NCBI RefSeq assembly: GCF_942548115.1
Contig: NZ_OW824151.1
Span: 1,736,001 to 1,800,000 of the forward strand
DNA from: Aeromicrobium sp. Leaf245
Lineage (GTDB): Bacteria; Actinomycetota; Actinomycetes; Propionibacteriales; Nocardioidaceae
Reading direction: 5' to 3'
Length of the DNA: 64,000 nucleotides
Shown: piece by piece, positions 28,265-35,319 of the stretch
Numbering within the stretch: the first letter of the stretch is position 1
Layout: every line of letters starts with the position of its first letter
Notes under the pieces: model-generated
Seen by the model: the letters and a program-made list of their open reading frames with translations, nothing else
Database searches by the model: none
Told to the model about the DNA's origin: nothing
Made by a program: the position numbers and the translations under genes

Positions 28265-28482
28265 GCTGCGTCGCTGGGGCTGCGAGTCGGGGTGGTCTCC
28301 GAGAGGGTCTCGACCTGAGCGGTGGGTCTCGAGTCGGCTGGGTCTGCTGGGCGCGGCGGGGTTCTCGCTCGATGCTGCGTCGCTGTGGCTTCGAGGCGGG
28401 GCGGCCTCCGAAAGGTCCTCGACCGGAGCGGGGGGTCTCGGTCCGGGTGGGTCTGCGGGGCGCGGCCACGATTCTCCATCTG
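28265..28482 (+). repeat. Two diverged tandem units of about 109 bp
   Basis: Unit one starts at 28265 and unit two at 28374 (both GCTGCGTCGCTG). The shared elements in order are TCTCCGA or CCTCCGA, TCTCGACC or CCTCGACC, GAGCGG, GGGTCTCG, TGGGTCTGC and GGGCGCGGC, roughly three quarters identical by eye. Inverted counterparts occur at 28770-28880 and 37310-37400. Confidence 0.75.
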
Positions 28483-28495
28483 CGCGGGATCCACG

Positions 28496-28543
28496 CACGA
28501 TTCTTCCTTCGCGTGGACCGTGCCACGCGAAGGAAGAATCGTG
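28496..28543. repeat. Perfect 21-bp inverted repeat (hairpin), 6-nt loop
   Basis: Left arm 28496-28516 begins CACGATTCTTCC and ends CGCGTGG; loop ACCGTG; right arm 28523-28543 is its exact reverse complement. A second, imperfect version follows at about 28574-28615 with loop ACCGTC. No gene overlaps it and it is far (over 360 bp) from the upstream stop codon, so it is an unlikely simple terminator. Confidence 0.85.
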
Positions 28544-28683
28544 GCGACGAAAAGGTGCCCGTACGGGCAGGGATTCTCCCTTCTCGTGGACCGTCCCACG
28601 CAAAGGAAGAATCTCTGCCCATCCGCCGCGCACCGGCGCCCCGGCGGACGCAGGATTCTGCCTTCGCGTGCTGAAGCCCGAAC

Positions 28684-28755
28684 GATGCTGCGTTGGTGAC
28701 GGGATCCCGTAGCGAAGGCAGCATCCTTCGACCCTTCACACACCAACGCAGCATC
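28684..28755. repeat. 15-bp perfect inverted repeat enclosing a GGGATCCC palindrome
   Basis: Arms GATGCTGCGTTGGTG (28684-28698) and CACCAACGCAGCATC (28741-28755). The 42 bases between contain GGGATCCC (28701-28708) and a second repeat-core GCGAAGGCAGCATCC, itself a near reverse complement of 28653-28667. The same arrangement recurs in locus 2, where the right arm has diverged. Confidence 0.8.
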
Positions 28756-29165
28756 TTGCGTCCCCCCGAACCACGCCCCGAGAACCCGACCGACCCCGGA
28801 CCCCGCCGCCGGTCGAGGCCCATTCGGAGAGCAGGTCGACTCGCAGCCACAGCGACGCAGCCGCGAGTGAAGAGCCGGCCGGGGCGACGCAGCAGCAAGG
28901 AGCGACCCGTTCACGACGAAGCAGCCTCAGGGCGAAGCTTCGTCGAGTCGGCCGCACCCGGCGATTCGCCCAGGTTCACCTGTCGTCGCACCCACGCAGA
29001 CGTCACCCCGCCGGACGCAGGATTCTGCCTTCGCGTGCAGAAGCCCGAACGATGCTGCGTTCACGACGGGATACCGCCACGAACGCAGAATCCTTCGACC
29101 TCCCACGCACGAACGCAGAATTCTGCGTCGCCCGGGAACGCAGAATCCTGCGTCCCCCGGGAACG

Positions 29166-29197
29166 ACGAAGGCCCCCGCCGGAGCGGGGGCCTTCGT
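29166..29197. terminator. Strong terminator hairpin next to qcrB
   Basis: Perfect 14-bp stem (29166-29179 and 29184-29197) with loop CGGA, 14 bp beyond the qcrB stop on the minus strand. It would end the ctaE-qcrCAB transcript; for the plus strand it would also stop read-through from the L,D-transpeptidase side. Confidence 0.8.
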
Positions 29198-29210
29198 GCG
29201 GTGATGGTGC

Positions 29211-30914
29211 TCAGTGCGACTTCGGGATGCCGGTCTCCGACACGCCCTGGAAGTCCTCACCGAGGTGCACGGGGTGCCCCTCGATCTCACCGAGGTGCTC
29301 CTCGGCGTGCTCGACCTCGGCCACGGTCGGCTTGTCGATCGCGCCGTGGTAGTAGAACGAGCGAGCCTTGTGGCGCAGCTTGGCCTTGCGTCCGGCCGGA
29401 GCAGCCACACCGTTCTCGTCCGTCTCGGCCGGGGCCTCGAGAGCCGGGACCCGGTCGTGGGCCGTGAGGCGGTACTGCTCGAGGACCGGGAGCGGAGCGT
29501 GACGCTCGGCGTAGCTGCCGTCGGGCGAGCGCTCGATGACACCCGTCTCGTAGCCGTGCAGGATCTTGTTCTGGTCGGCCCGCTGCAGCCCGATGCAGAT
29601 GCGACGGGTGATGAAGAACGCCGCGACCGGGAAGAGGAACAGGCCGAACCGGAAGATCCAGGTCAGGGCCATGATGTCGAGACCGAACTGGGTGGCGATG
29701 ATGTCGTTGCCGCCCGCCGCCCAGCCGACGCCGTAGAACGTCATGCCGGCCACGCCGAACGCGGTGCGCGTCGGGGCGTTGCGCGGACGCTCGAGCAGGT
29801 GGTGCTCACGCTCGTCGCCGGTGATCCAGCGCTCGATGAACGGCCACAGGAAGAGCGTCGTGAACAGGACGCCCAAGCCACCCACGCCGGGGATGAAGAC
29901 GTTCCAGCTCCAGGTGTAGCCGAGGAACGTGGTCTCGAGCGCCGGCATGAGGCGCACGAGGCCCTCGGAGAAGCCCATGTACCAGTCCGGCTGGGAGCCC
30001 GCCGTGACTTCCGACGGGTTGTACGGGCCGTACGCCCACACCGGGTTGATCTGGATGATGGCACCCATGAGGGCGGTGAAGCCGAAGACGACGAAGAAGA
30101 AGCCGCCGGCCTTGGCCGCGTACACGGGGAGCATCGGGTAGCCCACGACGTTGTCGTTGGTGCGTCCGGCGCCGGGCCACTGCGTGTGCTTGTGGTAGAT
30201 CAGCAGCAGCATGTGCGCGGCGATGAGGCCGAGCAGCAGCGCCGGGATCAGCAGGATGTGCGCCATGTACAGACGGGGGATGATCTCCTCGCCCGGGAAC
30301 TCGCCGCCGAAGATGAAGAACTCCACGTAGGAGCCCACGATCGGGACCGAGCGGATCATGCCGTCGACGAACCGCAGGCCCGTGCCCGACAGCAGGTCGT
30401 CGGGCAGGGAGTAGCCGGCGAAGCCTTCGACCATGCCGAGCGTCAGCAGGCCGACGCCGATGACCCAGTTGATCTCACGCGGCTTGCGGTACGCGCCCGT
30501 GAAGAACACGCGGAGCATGTGGGCGATCATCGCGCCGACGAACAGCGCCGCCGCCCAGTGGTGGATCTGCCGCATGAGCAGACCGCCACGGATGTCGAAG
30601 GAGATGTGCAGCGTCGAGGCGTAGGCCTGCGACATCTCCAGGCCCCGGAAGGGGGCGTAGGAGCCGTCGTAGACGACCTCGGCCATGCTCGGCTGGAACC
30701 AGAACGTCAGGAAGACGCCGGTCAGCAGCAGGACGACGAAGCTCCAGAGCGCGATCTCTCCGAGCATGAAGGACCAGTGCTCGGGGAAGACCTTGCGCAG
30801 GTTCTTCTTCGCCACACCGGCGAGCCCCAGACGGTCGTCGAGCCAGCCCACCGGACCGGCGGCCTTCTTGCCGAAGGCCGTGTCCTCGACCGGGGTGTAG
30901 GTGTCGTTGCTCAT
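29211..30914 (-). CDS. qcrB: Cytochrome bc1 complex cytochrome b subunit
   Basis: Haem b subunit with the quinol oxidation and reduction sites. 567 residues: eight or more transmembrane helices between about residues 45 and 430, haem-binding histidines in IHHWAAALFVGAMIAHMLR and in ALLLGLIAAHMLLLIYHKH, and a long hydrophilic C-terminal tail typical of actinobacteria. The start ATG (30914) overlaps the qcrA stop by 4 bp (ATGA). Last gene of the run; the bc1 complex forms a supercomplex with the aa3 oxidase encoded on the other strand. Confidence 0.97.
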   Translation of the reverse strand: MSNDTYTPVEDTAFGKKAAGPVGWLDDRLGLAGVAKKNLRKVFPEHWSFMLGEIALWSFVVLLLTGVFLTFWFQPSMAEVVYDGSYAPFRGLEMSQAYASTLHISFDIRGGLLMRQIHHWAAALFVGAMIAHMLRVFFTGAYRKPREINWVIGVGLLTLGMVEGFAGYSLPDDLLSGTGLRFVDGMIRSVPIVGSYVEFFIFGGEFPGEEIIPRLYMAHILLIPALLLGLIAAHMLLLIYHKHTQWPGAGRTNDNVVGYPMLPVYAAKAGGFFFVVFGFTALMGAIIQINPVWAYGPYNPSEVTAGSQPDWYMGFSEGLVRLMPALETTFLGYTWSWNVFIPGVGGLGVLFTTLFLWPFIERWITGDEREHHLLERPRNAPTRTAFGVAGMTFYGVGWAAGGNDIIATQFGLDIMALTWIFRFGLFLFPVAAFFITRRICIGLQRADQNKILHGYETGVIERSPDGSYAERHAPLPVLEQYRLTAHDRVPALEAPAETDENGVAAPAGRKAKLRHKARSFYYHGAIDKPTVAEVEHAEEHLGEIEGHPVHLGEDFQGVSETGIPKSH

Positions 30915-31975
30915 GACTCACCATCCAGTCTCTTCTGGTCGCGCGCAAGCTCGGGGTAGCTCGGCGCCACGATGTCGGGGAAGTCGCTCATGGCGATGAT
31001 GTAGCCCTCGGAGTCGACACCCAGCGGCAGCTGGGGGAGAGGGCGGTGCGCCGGGCCGAAGATGACCTTGCCGTTGTCGGCCAGGTCGAACGTCGACTGG
31101 TGGCACGGGCAGAGCAGGTGGTGCGTCTGCTGCTCCCACAGGGAGATCGGGCATCCGACGTGCGTGCAGATCTTGGAGTAGCAGAGGATCCCGTCGATGC
31201 CCCAGTTCTCCTTGCCCTGCTCGGGCGTGATGTCCTCCGGGCGCATGCGCACGACGATGATCGCGGCCTTGGACTTCGCGGCCAGGAGCTCGTGGCCGTG
31301 GTACTCGGCCTCCTCCTCGCCCTCGGCGGGGAAGAACACGGCCGGCTCGGCGTTGATGAGCTGACCGACCTCGATCTCCTCCGGACGCATCGGCAGGCCG
31401 GACACGTCGTTGACGACCCGCATGCCCTTCTTCCACACCGTCTCGTCCTGGCCGTGGGGGAGCGGACCGAGGTCACGCAGGAGCACCACGGACGGCAGCG
31501 CCAGCGCGCCGACGGAGAGGAACAGGCTGTTGCGGATGAGCGGGCGTCGGCCGAAGGTCGACTCCTCGATGCCGGCATTGATGTCGGCCATGACCGCCGC
31601 GCGGTCCTCGTCGGAGGACTTGGCGGGGTGGCGCATCTCGACCATCTCGTGGTCGCCCATGAGCTTCTTGGCCCACTGGATGATGCCGACGCCGATGAGC
31701 AGCATGCCGCCGCCGAGGGTGGCGCCCAGCGCGAAGTTCGAGGCGGACCAGTTGAGGAACGTCTGGTCCTCGTCGATCAGGAAGTAGGAGAAGCAGAACA
31801 CCACGAAGAGCAGGGCCGCGGCGAAGAACATGCCCGAGACCTGACGCTCGGCGCGGCGCTCCTGCGCCGGGTCGACGTCGGTCGGACGCCACTGGTGCGG
31901 CTGCAGGCCCGGGTCCTGGATGGGCTCCGTGGTGGCGGGGGTGCTGCTGCCGTGCTGCTCGAGGTCGTCGCTCAT
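30911..31975 (-). CDS. qcrA: Cytochrome bc1 complex Rieske iron-sulfur subunit
   Basis: Transfers electrons from quinol to the dihaem cytochrome c. 354 residues. The Rieske cluster motifs are ICTHVGCPISLW and LCPCHQSTFD (C-x-H and C-x2-H boxes plus the disulfide cysteines). Unlike canonical Rieske proteins with one anchor, it has three hydrophobic segments near residues 50-115 and 165-190 (for example VSGMFFAAALLFVVFCFSYF), as known for actinobacterial QcrA. The start overlaps the qcrC stop by 4 bp, and its own stop overlaps the qcrB start. Confidence 0.96.
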   Translation of the reverse strand: MSDDLEQHGSSTPATTEPIQDPGLQPHQWRPTDVDPAQERRAERQVSGMFFAAALLFVVFCFSYFLIDEDQTFLNWSASNFALGATLGGGMLLIGVGIIQWAKKLMGDHEMVEMRHPAKSSDEDRAAVMADINAGIEESTFGRRPLIRNSLFLSVGALALPSVVLLRDLGPLPHGQDETVWKKGMRVVNDVSGLPMRPEEIEVGQLINAEPAVFFPAEGEEEAEYHGHELLAAKSKAAIIVVRMRPEDITPEQGKENWGIDGILCYSKICTHVGCPISLWEQQTHHLLCPCHQSTFDLADNGKVIFGPAHRPLPQLPLGVDSEGYIIAMSDFPDIVAPSYPELARDQKRLDGES

Positions 31976-32820
31976 GCTGCCTTCTTCTTGGTCTTCACGC
32001 GCGCGCCGTGGGCGCCGATCCAGATGGCGAATCCGACGAGGCCGCCGATGCCGACGACCCAGACGAAGACGCCGTCGACCACGGGACCGAGGCCGCCGCC
32101 ACCGACGCCGCCGTAGTTCGGCTGCTCCTGGACGTTCTTGATGTAGGCGATGATGTTGCGCTTGTCCTCAGGCGTGACGATGTCGTCGTTGAAGACAGGC
32201 ATCTGCTGCGGGCCGGTCTGCATGGCCTCGTAGAGGTGCTTGGCGCTCACACCCTTCAGGGTAGGCGCGTATCGGCCGTTCGGCAGGGCACCGCCGGCGC
32301 CGACGGAGTTGTGGCAGGCGGTGCAGTTGGTGCGGAAGAACTCGCCGCCCTCCTTGAGGCCCTCCTCGTCGACGTTCTCGTAGTCGAGGACGTCCTCGGC
32401 GGGGATGGCCGGGCCGGGGGCCAGCGAGGCGATGTAGGCCGCCAGCTGCTTGGTCTCCTCGGCGTCGTACTCCGGTGCCTTGCGCGGCGCCTGGGGGCCC
32501 GACTGCGCCATCGGCATGCGGCCGGTGCCGACCTGGAAGTCGACCGCGGCGGCGCCCACGCCGATCAGCGACGGACCGTAGTTCCCGCCGTCCTTCGTCG
32601 TGATGCCCTCGGCGTTCTGGCCGTGGCAGCTCGCGCAGCCGATGAGGAAGAGCTCGCGCCCGACCTCGACGTCGCGCGCGGTGTACTCCTCGGCCTGTGC
32701 GGCCTTGGGTGCGGCGGCGGCCCAGAGGGCTCCTACCGTCACGAGTCCCAGCAGCAGGACAGCGAGTCCGGCGAGGGGATGACGGCGGCGGGTCGACAGA
32801 GTGCGCACCGAGAACCTCAT
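31972..32820 (-). CDS. qcrC: Cytochrome bc1 complex dihaem cytochrome c subunit
   Basis: 282 residues with a signal/anchor (GLAVLLLGLVTVGALWAA) and a C-terminal transmembrane helix (GVFVWVVGIGGLVGFAIWIG). Two CXXCH haem sites: IGCASCHGQN and TNCTACHNSVG. The two haems replace a separate soluble cytochrome c and pass electrons directly to the Cu(A) subunit CtaC. Gene order is ctaE-qcrC-qcrA-qcrB, with an 85-bp gap after ctaE in which an IdeR-like box lies. Confidence 0.96.
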   Translation of the reverse strand: MRFSVRTLSTRRRHPLAGLAVLLLGLVTVGALWAAAAPKAAQAEEYTARDVEVGRELFLIGCASCHGQNAEGITTKDGGNYGPSLIGVGAAAVDFQVGTGRMPMAQSGPQAPRKAPEYDAEETKQLAAYIASLAPGPAIPAEDVLDYENVDEEGLKEGGEFFRTNCTACHNSVGAGGALPNGRYAPTLKGVSAKHLYEAMQTGPQQMPVFNDDIVTPEDKRNIIAYIKNVQEQPNYGGVGGGGLGPVVDGVFVWVVGIGGLVGFAIWIGAHGARVKTKKKAA

Positions 32821-32869
32821 TCCTGTCAGGGGTGTCCAGCGTACCTAGCGATGTCGCAGGTCCGCAGGG

Positions 32870-32888
32870 TTAGGTTGGGCTAACGCCG
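32870..32888. promoter_or_regulatory. Candidate IdeR/DtxR-like iron box upstream of qcrC
   Basis: TTAGGTTGGGCTAACGCCG matches the known DtxR/IdeR consensus (TTAGGTTAGSCTAACCTAA) at positions 1-7 and 9-15, and fails in the last four. It includes the core inverted repeat GTTAG/CTAAC. It sits about 50-68 bp upstream of the qcrC start, between ctaE and qcrC. Identification is by eye, so it is tentative. Confidence 0.4.
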
Positions 32889-32905
32889 TGCCGGTGAGCG
32901 AGGCG

Positions 32906-33544
32906 TCAGCGGATCAGGTAGATCGTCGCGAAGAGAGCGACCCAGACGATGTCGACGAAGTGCCAGTAGTAGGACACGACGATCGCCGAGATGGCCTGCT
33001 CGTGGGTGAAGCGGCGCGCGACGAAGGTGCGGCCGATCACGAGCAGGAAGGCCAGCAGACCGCCCACGACGTGGATGCCGTGGAAGCCGGTGGCGAGGTA
33101 GAAGAGCGAGCCGTAGGCCGAGGACGGGATCGTCACGCCCTCGTGCACGAGCTCGGCGTACTCGGTGGCCTGGCCGCCGATGAAGATCGCGCCCATGACG
33201 TACGTGAGGACGAACCACTCACGCATGCCCCACTTGCCCATCTGCAGCAACGTGCCGGTGCGTCCGGCGCGACCGCGCTCGGCGGCGAAGACGCCGAACT
33301 GGCAGGTCAGGGACGACAGCACCAGGATCGCGGTGTTGATCGTCGCGAACGGCACGTTCAGCAGCTGCGTCTCCTGGGCCCACAGCTCCGGGGTCACGTT
33401 CTTGACCGTGAAGTAGGCGGCGAACAGTCCGGCGAAGAACATCAGCTCGCTGGAGAGCCAGACGATCGTGCCGACGGTCACCATCGAGGGACGTCCCTCG
33501 GTGCCGTGGAGTCGGGACGCGGGGATCACGGAAGTAGTGGCCAC
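32906..33544 (-). CDS. ctaE: Cytochrome c oxidase subunit III
   Basis: 212 residues, five transmembrane helices ([97 protein letters not shown]). The signature GFHGIHV and [10 protein letters not shown] near the end are standard for subunit III. GTG 33544 is chosen because the protein then starts [20 protein letters not shown] lies six bases upstream, so probably leaderless. It is divergent from the receiver protein gene with 24 bp between start codons. In actinobacteria ctaE usually leads qcrCAB as seen here. Confidence 0.95.
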   Translation of the reverse strand: MATTSVIPASRLHGTEGRPSMVTVGTIVWLSSELMFFAGLFAAYFTVKNVTPELWAQETQLLNVPFATINTAILVLSSLTCQFGVFAAERGRAGRTGTLLQMGKWGMREWFVLTYVMGAIFIGGQATEYAELVHEGVTIPSSAYGSLFYLATGFHGIHVVGGLLAFLLVIGRTFVARRFTHEQAISAIVVSYYWHFVDIVWVALFATIYLIR

Positions 33545-33568
33545 GCGCTCATTATGTACGATTCGAAC

Positions 33569-33976
33569 GTGACCGAGAGCAGCAGGTTCCACGTCCTCGT
33601 CTACAGCGACGACCGAGACGTCAGGAATGCCGTCATCACAGCGCTCGGCACGCGTCCGCACCCGGACCTTCCGCCCTTCGAGTACGTGGAGTGCGCCACC
33701 GAGCCGGTCGTGTGGCAGCACCTCGACGACACCCGCCGCCGACCCGACCTCGTGATCCTCGACGGCGAGGCCAACCCGGCCGGTGGGCTGGGCGTGGCGC
33801 GCCAGATGAAGGACGAGATCTTCCAGGCGCCGCCGGTGCTCGTGCTCACGGGTCGGCCGCAGGACGCCTGGCTCGCGACGTGGTCGCGGGCCGAGGCCGC
33901 CGTCTCGCACCCGATCGACCCGCTGCGGCTGGCCGAGGCGGTCATCGGGCTCGCGCGGTCCGTGCTCACGGCGTGA
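33569..33976 (+). CDS. Response-regulator receiver-like protein, single domain
   Basis: 135-residue CheY-like domain without an output domain. Beta-1 with the acidic pair ([13 protein letters not shown]), the phospho-acceptor Asp in [11 protein letters not shown] and the beta-4 Thr in VLVLTGRPQ are present. The conserved beta-5 lysine is replaced by histidine ([11 protein letters not shown] instead of the usual KP), so it may be an atypical receiver. GTG 33569 with TACGAT six bases upstream suggests a leaderless start; an ATG five codons earlier is possible. The stop overlaps the trpD start by 4 bp (GTGA). Role unknown; co-transcribed with trpD. Confidence 0.75.
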   Translation: MTESSRFHVLVYSDDRDVRNAVITALGTRPHPDLPPFEYVECATEPVVWQHLDDTRRRPDLVILDGEANPAGGLGVARQMKDEIFQAPPVLVLTGRPQDAWLATWSRAEAAVSHPIDPLRLAEAVIGLARSVLTA

Positions 33977-35019
33977 GCGCCCACACCTGGCCCGACGTGC
34001 TCGACGCGCTCGTGCTCGGGCACGACCTCGACGCCCGGTCGACGGCGTGGGCCATGGCCTCGATCCTGGACGGGGAGAGCACGCCCGCGCAGATCGCGGC
34101 CTTCGCGGTCGCGCTGCGCGCCAAGGGGATCTCCCAGCCCGAGCTGCAGGGCCTGGTCGACGCCCTCCTGTCGAAGGCCGTCCTCGTCGACGTGCCCGGC
34201 CGGGTCGTCGACATCGTCGGCACCGGCGGAGACCGGGCCAAGACGGTGAACATCTCCTCGATGTCGGCGGTCACGGCAGCCGGTGCGGGCGTGCCCGTGG
34301 TCAAGCACGGCAACCGGGCGGCCTCCAGCGACAGCGGCACGGCCGACGTCTTCGAGGTGCTGCAGATCCGTCTCGACGTTCCGGCCGAGGCGGTGCCGAC
34401 GGTGCTGGAGCGCGCCGGCATCACCTTCTGCTTCGCCCCCCTGTTCCACCCCGGGCTGCGCTTCACGGGGCCGCCGCGACGCGAGATCGGCATCGCGACC
34501 CCGTTCAACGTGCTCGGCCCGCTCGTGAACCCGGCCCGCCCGGCGGCGTCGGCCGTGGGGTGCTCGGACCTGCGGACCGCTCCGCTCATGGCGCAGGTGT
34601 TCGCCGACCGCGGTGACGACGCGTTCGTCTTCCGGGGCGACGACGGTCTGGACGAGATCACCACCACCTCCACGACGCGGGTCTGGACCGTCGCGGACGG
34701 ACAGGTCGTCGAGGGGCTGCTGGACCCGCGAGACCTCGGCGTCGCCCTCTCCTCGCCCGAGGCATTGCGTGGAGGAGACCCGACCTACAACGCCGACGTG
34801 TTCCGGCGCGTGCTCGACGGTGAGACCTCACCCGTGCGCGACGCCGTGCTGCTCAACGCCGGAGCGGCCCTGGCGGCCCACGCCGGGGGGAGCGGGCCGC
34901 TGCTCGAGCGGCTGGGGGCCGGGATGGAGCAGGCGCGCACGTCGATCGACAGCGGCGCAGCGCGCGAGGTGCTGGCGCGCTGGTCGACCGTGACGCAGGA
35001 GCTCGCGCCCCCTCGCTGA
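33973..35019 (+). CDS. trpD: Anthranilate phosphoribosyltransferase
   Basis: Second step of tryptophan synthesis: couples anthranilate to PRPP. 348 residues. Family motifs: N-terminal helices with [15 protein letters not shown], the PRPP-binding [20 protein letters not shown], the [18 protein letters not shown] segment and [17 protein letters not shown] start overlapping the receiver-protein stop by 4 bp, so coupled. It stands alone, with no trp operon around it, as in mycobacteria where trpD also lies by ctaE. Confidence 0.95.
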   Translation: MSAHTWPDVLDALVLGHDLDARSTAWAMASILDGESTPAQIAAFAVALRAKGISQPELQGLVDALLSKAVLVDVPGRVVDIVGTGGDRAKTVNISSMSAVTAAGAGVPVVKHGNRAASSDSGTADVFEVLQIRLDVPAEAVPTVLERAGITFCFAPLFHPGLRFTGPPRREIGIATPFNVLGPLVNPARPAASAVGCSDLRTAPLMAQVFADRGDDAFVFRGDDGLDEITTTSTTRVWTVADGQVVEGLLDPRDLGVALSSPEALRGGDPTYNADVFRRVLDGETSPVRDAVLLNAGAALAAHAGGSGPLLERLGAGMEQARTSIDSGAAREVLARWSTVTQELAPPR

Positions 35020-35043
35020 CGGTGCGTCGTGCGCGTTCGGACG

Positions 35044-35319
35044 TCAGAGGCCGATGCTGAACGCGTCCTCGAGGTCGTGGCGGCTGAACGTCTGGAACGC
35101 GATCTGGGTCTGCGTCGACAGCACGCCCTCGACCTTGTTGAGCCGGTCGGCCACGACGGCGGCGACGTCGTCGATGCGCTGCACCCGCACCATGGCCACG
35201 AGGTCGTGGTCGCCGGTGACGGAGTAGACCTCGCTGACGCCGTCGAGGTCGGCGATCTGGGCGGCGGTCTCGGGAAGCCGCGAGACCTCGGCCTGGATGA
35301 AGACGATGGCGGTGATCAC
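35044..35319 (-). CDS. Stand-alone Lrp/AsnC ligand-binding domain protein
   Basis: 91 residues forming only the RAM/AsnC_trans_reg sensor fold: ITAIVFIQAEVSRLPETAAQ, GVSEVYSVTGDHDLVAMVRV, and the C-terminal TQTQIAFQTFSRHD. There is no DNA-binding domain. Such proteins can bind amino acids or act as partners for full Lrp proteins. GTG start at 35319 overlaps the stop of the exonuclease gene by 4 bp (GTGA), so it is coupled to it. Function is unproven. Confidence 0.88.
   Translation of the reverse strand: MITAIVFIQAEVSRLPETAAQIADLDGVSEVYSVTGDHDLVAMVRVQRIDDVAAVVADRLNKVEGVLSTQTQIAFQTFSRHDLEDAFSIGL

Larger units (their letters stand above)
28150..29160. repeat. Repeat-filled intergenic locus 1 (no gene): tandem and inverted GC-rich repeats
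   Basis: The 1084 bp between the L,D-transpeptidase stop and the qcrB stop hold no credible gene. Open frames exist in all phases but lack ribosome binding sites and encode low-complexity Arg/Ser/Cys. From left to right: a block with the 12-mer GCTGCGTCGCTG at 28233, 28265 and 28374 (spacings 32 and 109, giving two related 109-bp units); a 21-bp perfect hairpin at 28496-28543; an imperfect hairpin at about 28574-28615; a 15-bp perfect inverted repeat at 28684-28698/28741-28755; an arm at about 28770-28880 that is an inverted, diverged copy of 28374-28470; and short palindromes at 29113-29153. The cores GATTCT or GATGCT followed by GC-TTCG recur about fourteen times. Function unknown. Confidence 0.85.

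Noticed and set aside
28127-29160. Overlapping open frames of 120-340 codons in the repeat locus on both strands
   Set aside because: They overlap one another in several frames, lack ribosome binding sites, have low-complexity Arg/Ser/Cys composition, and follow repeat boundaries rather than gene logic.
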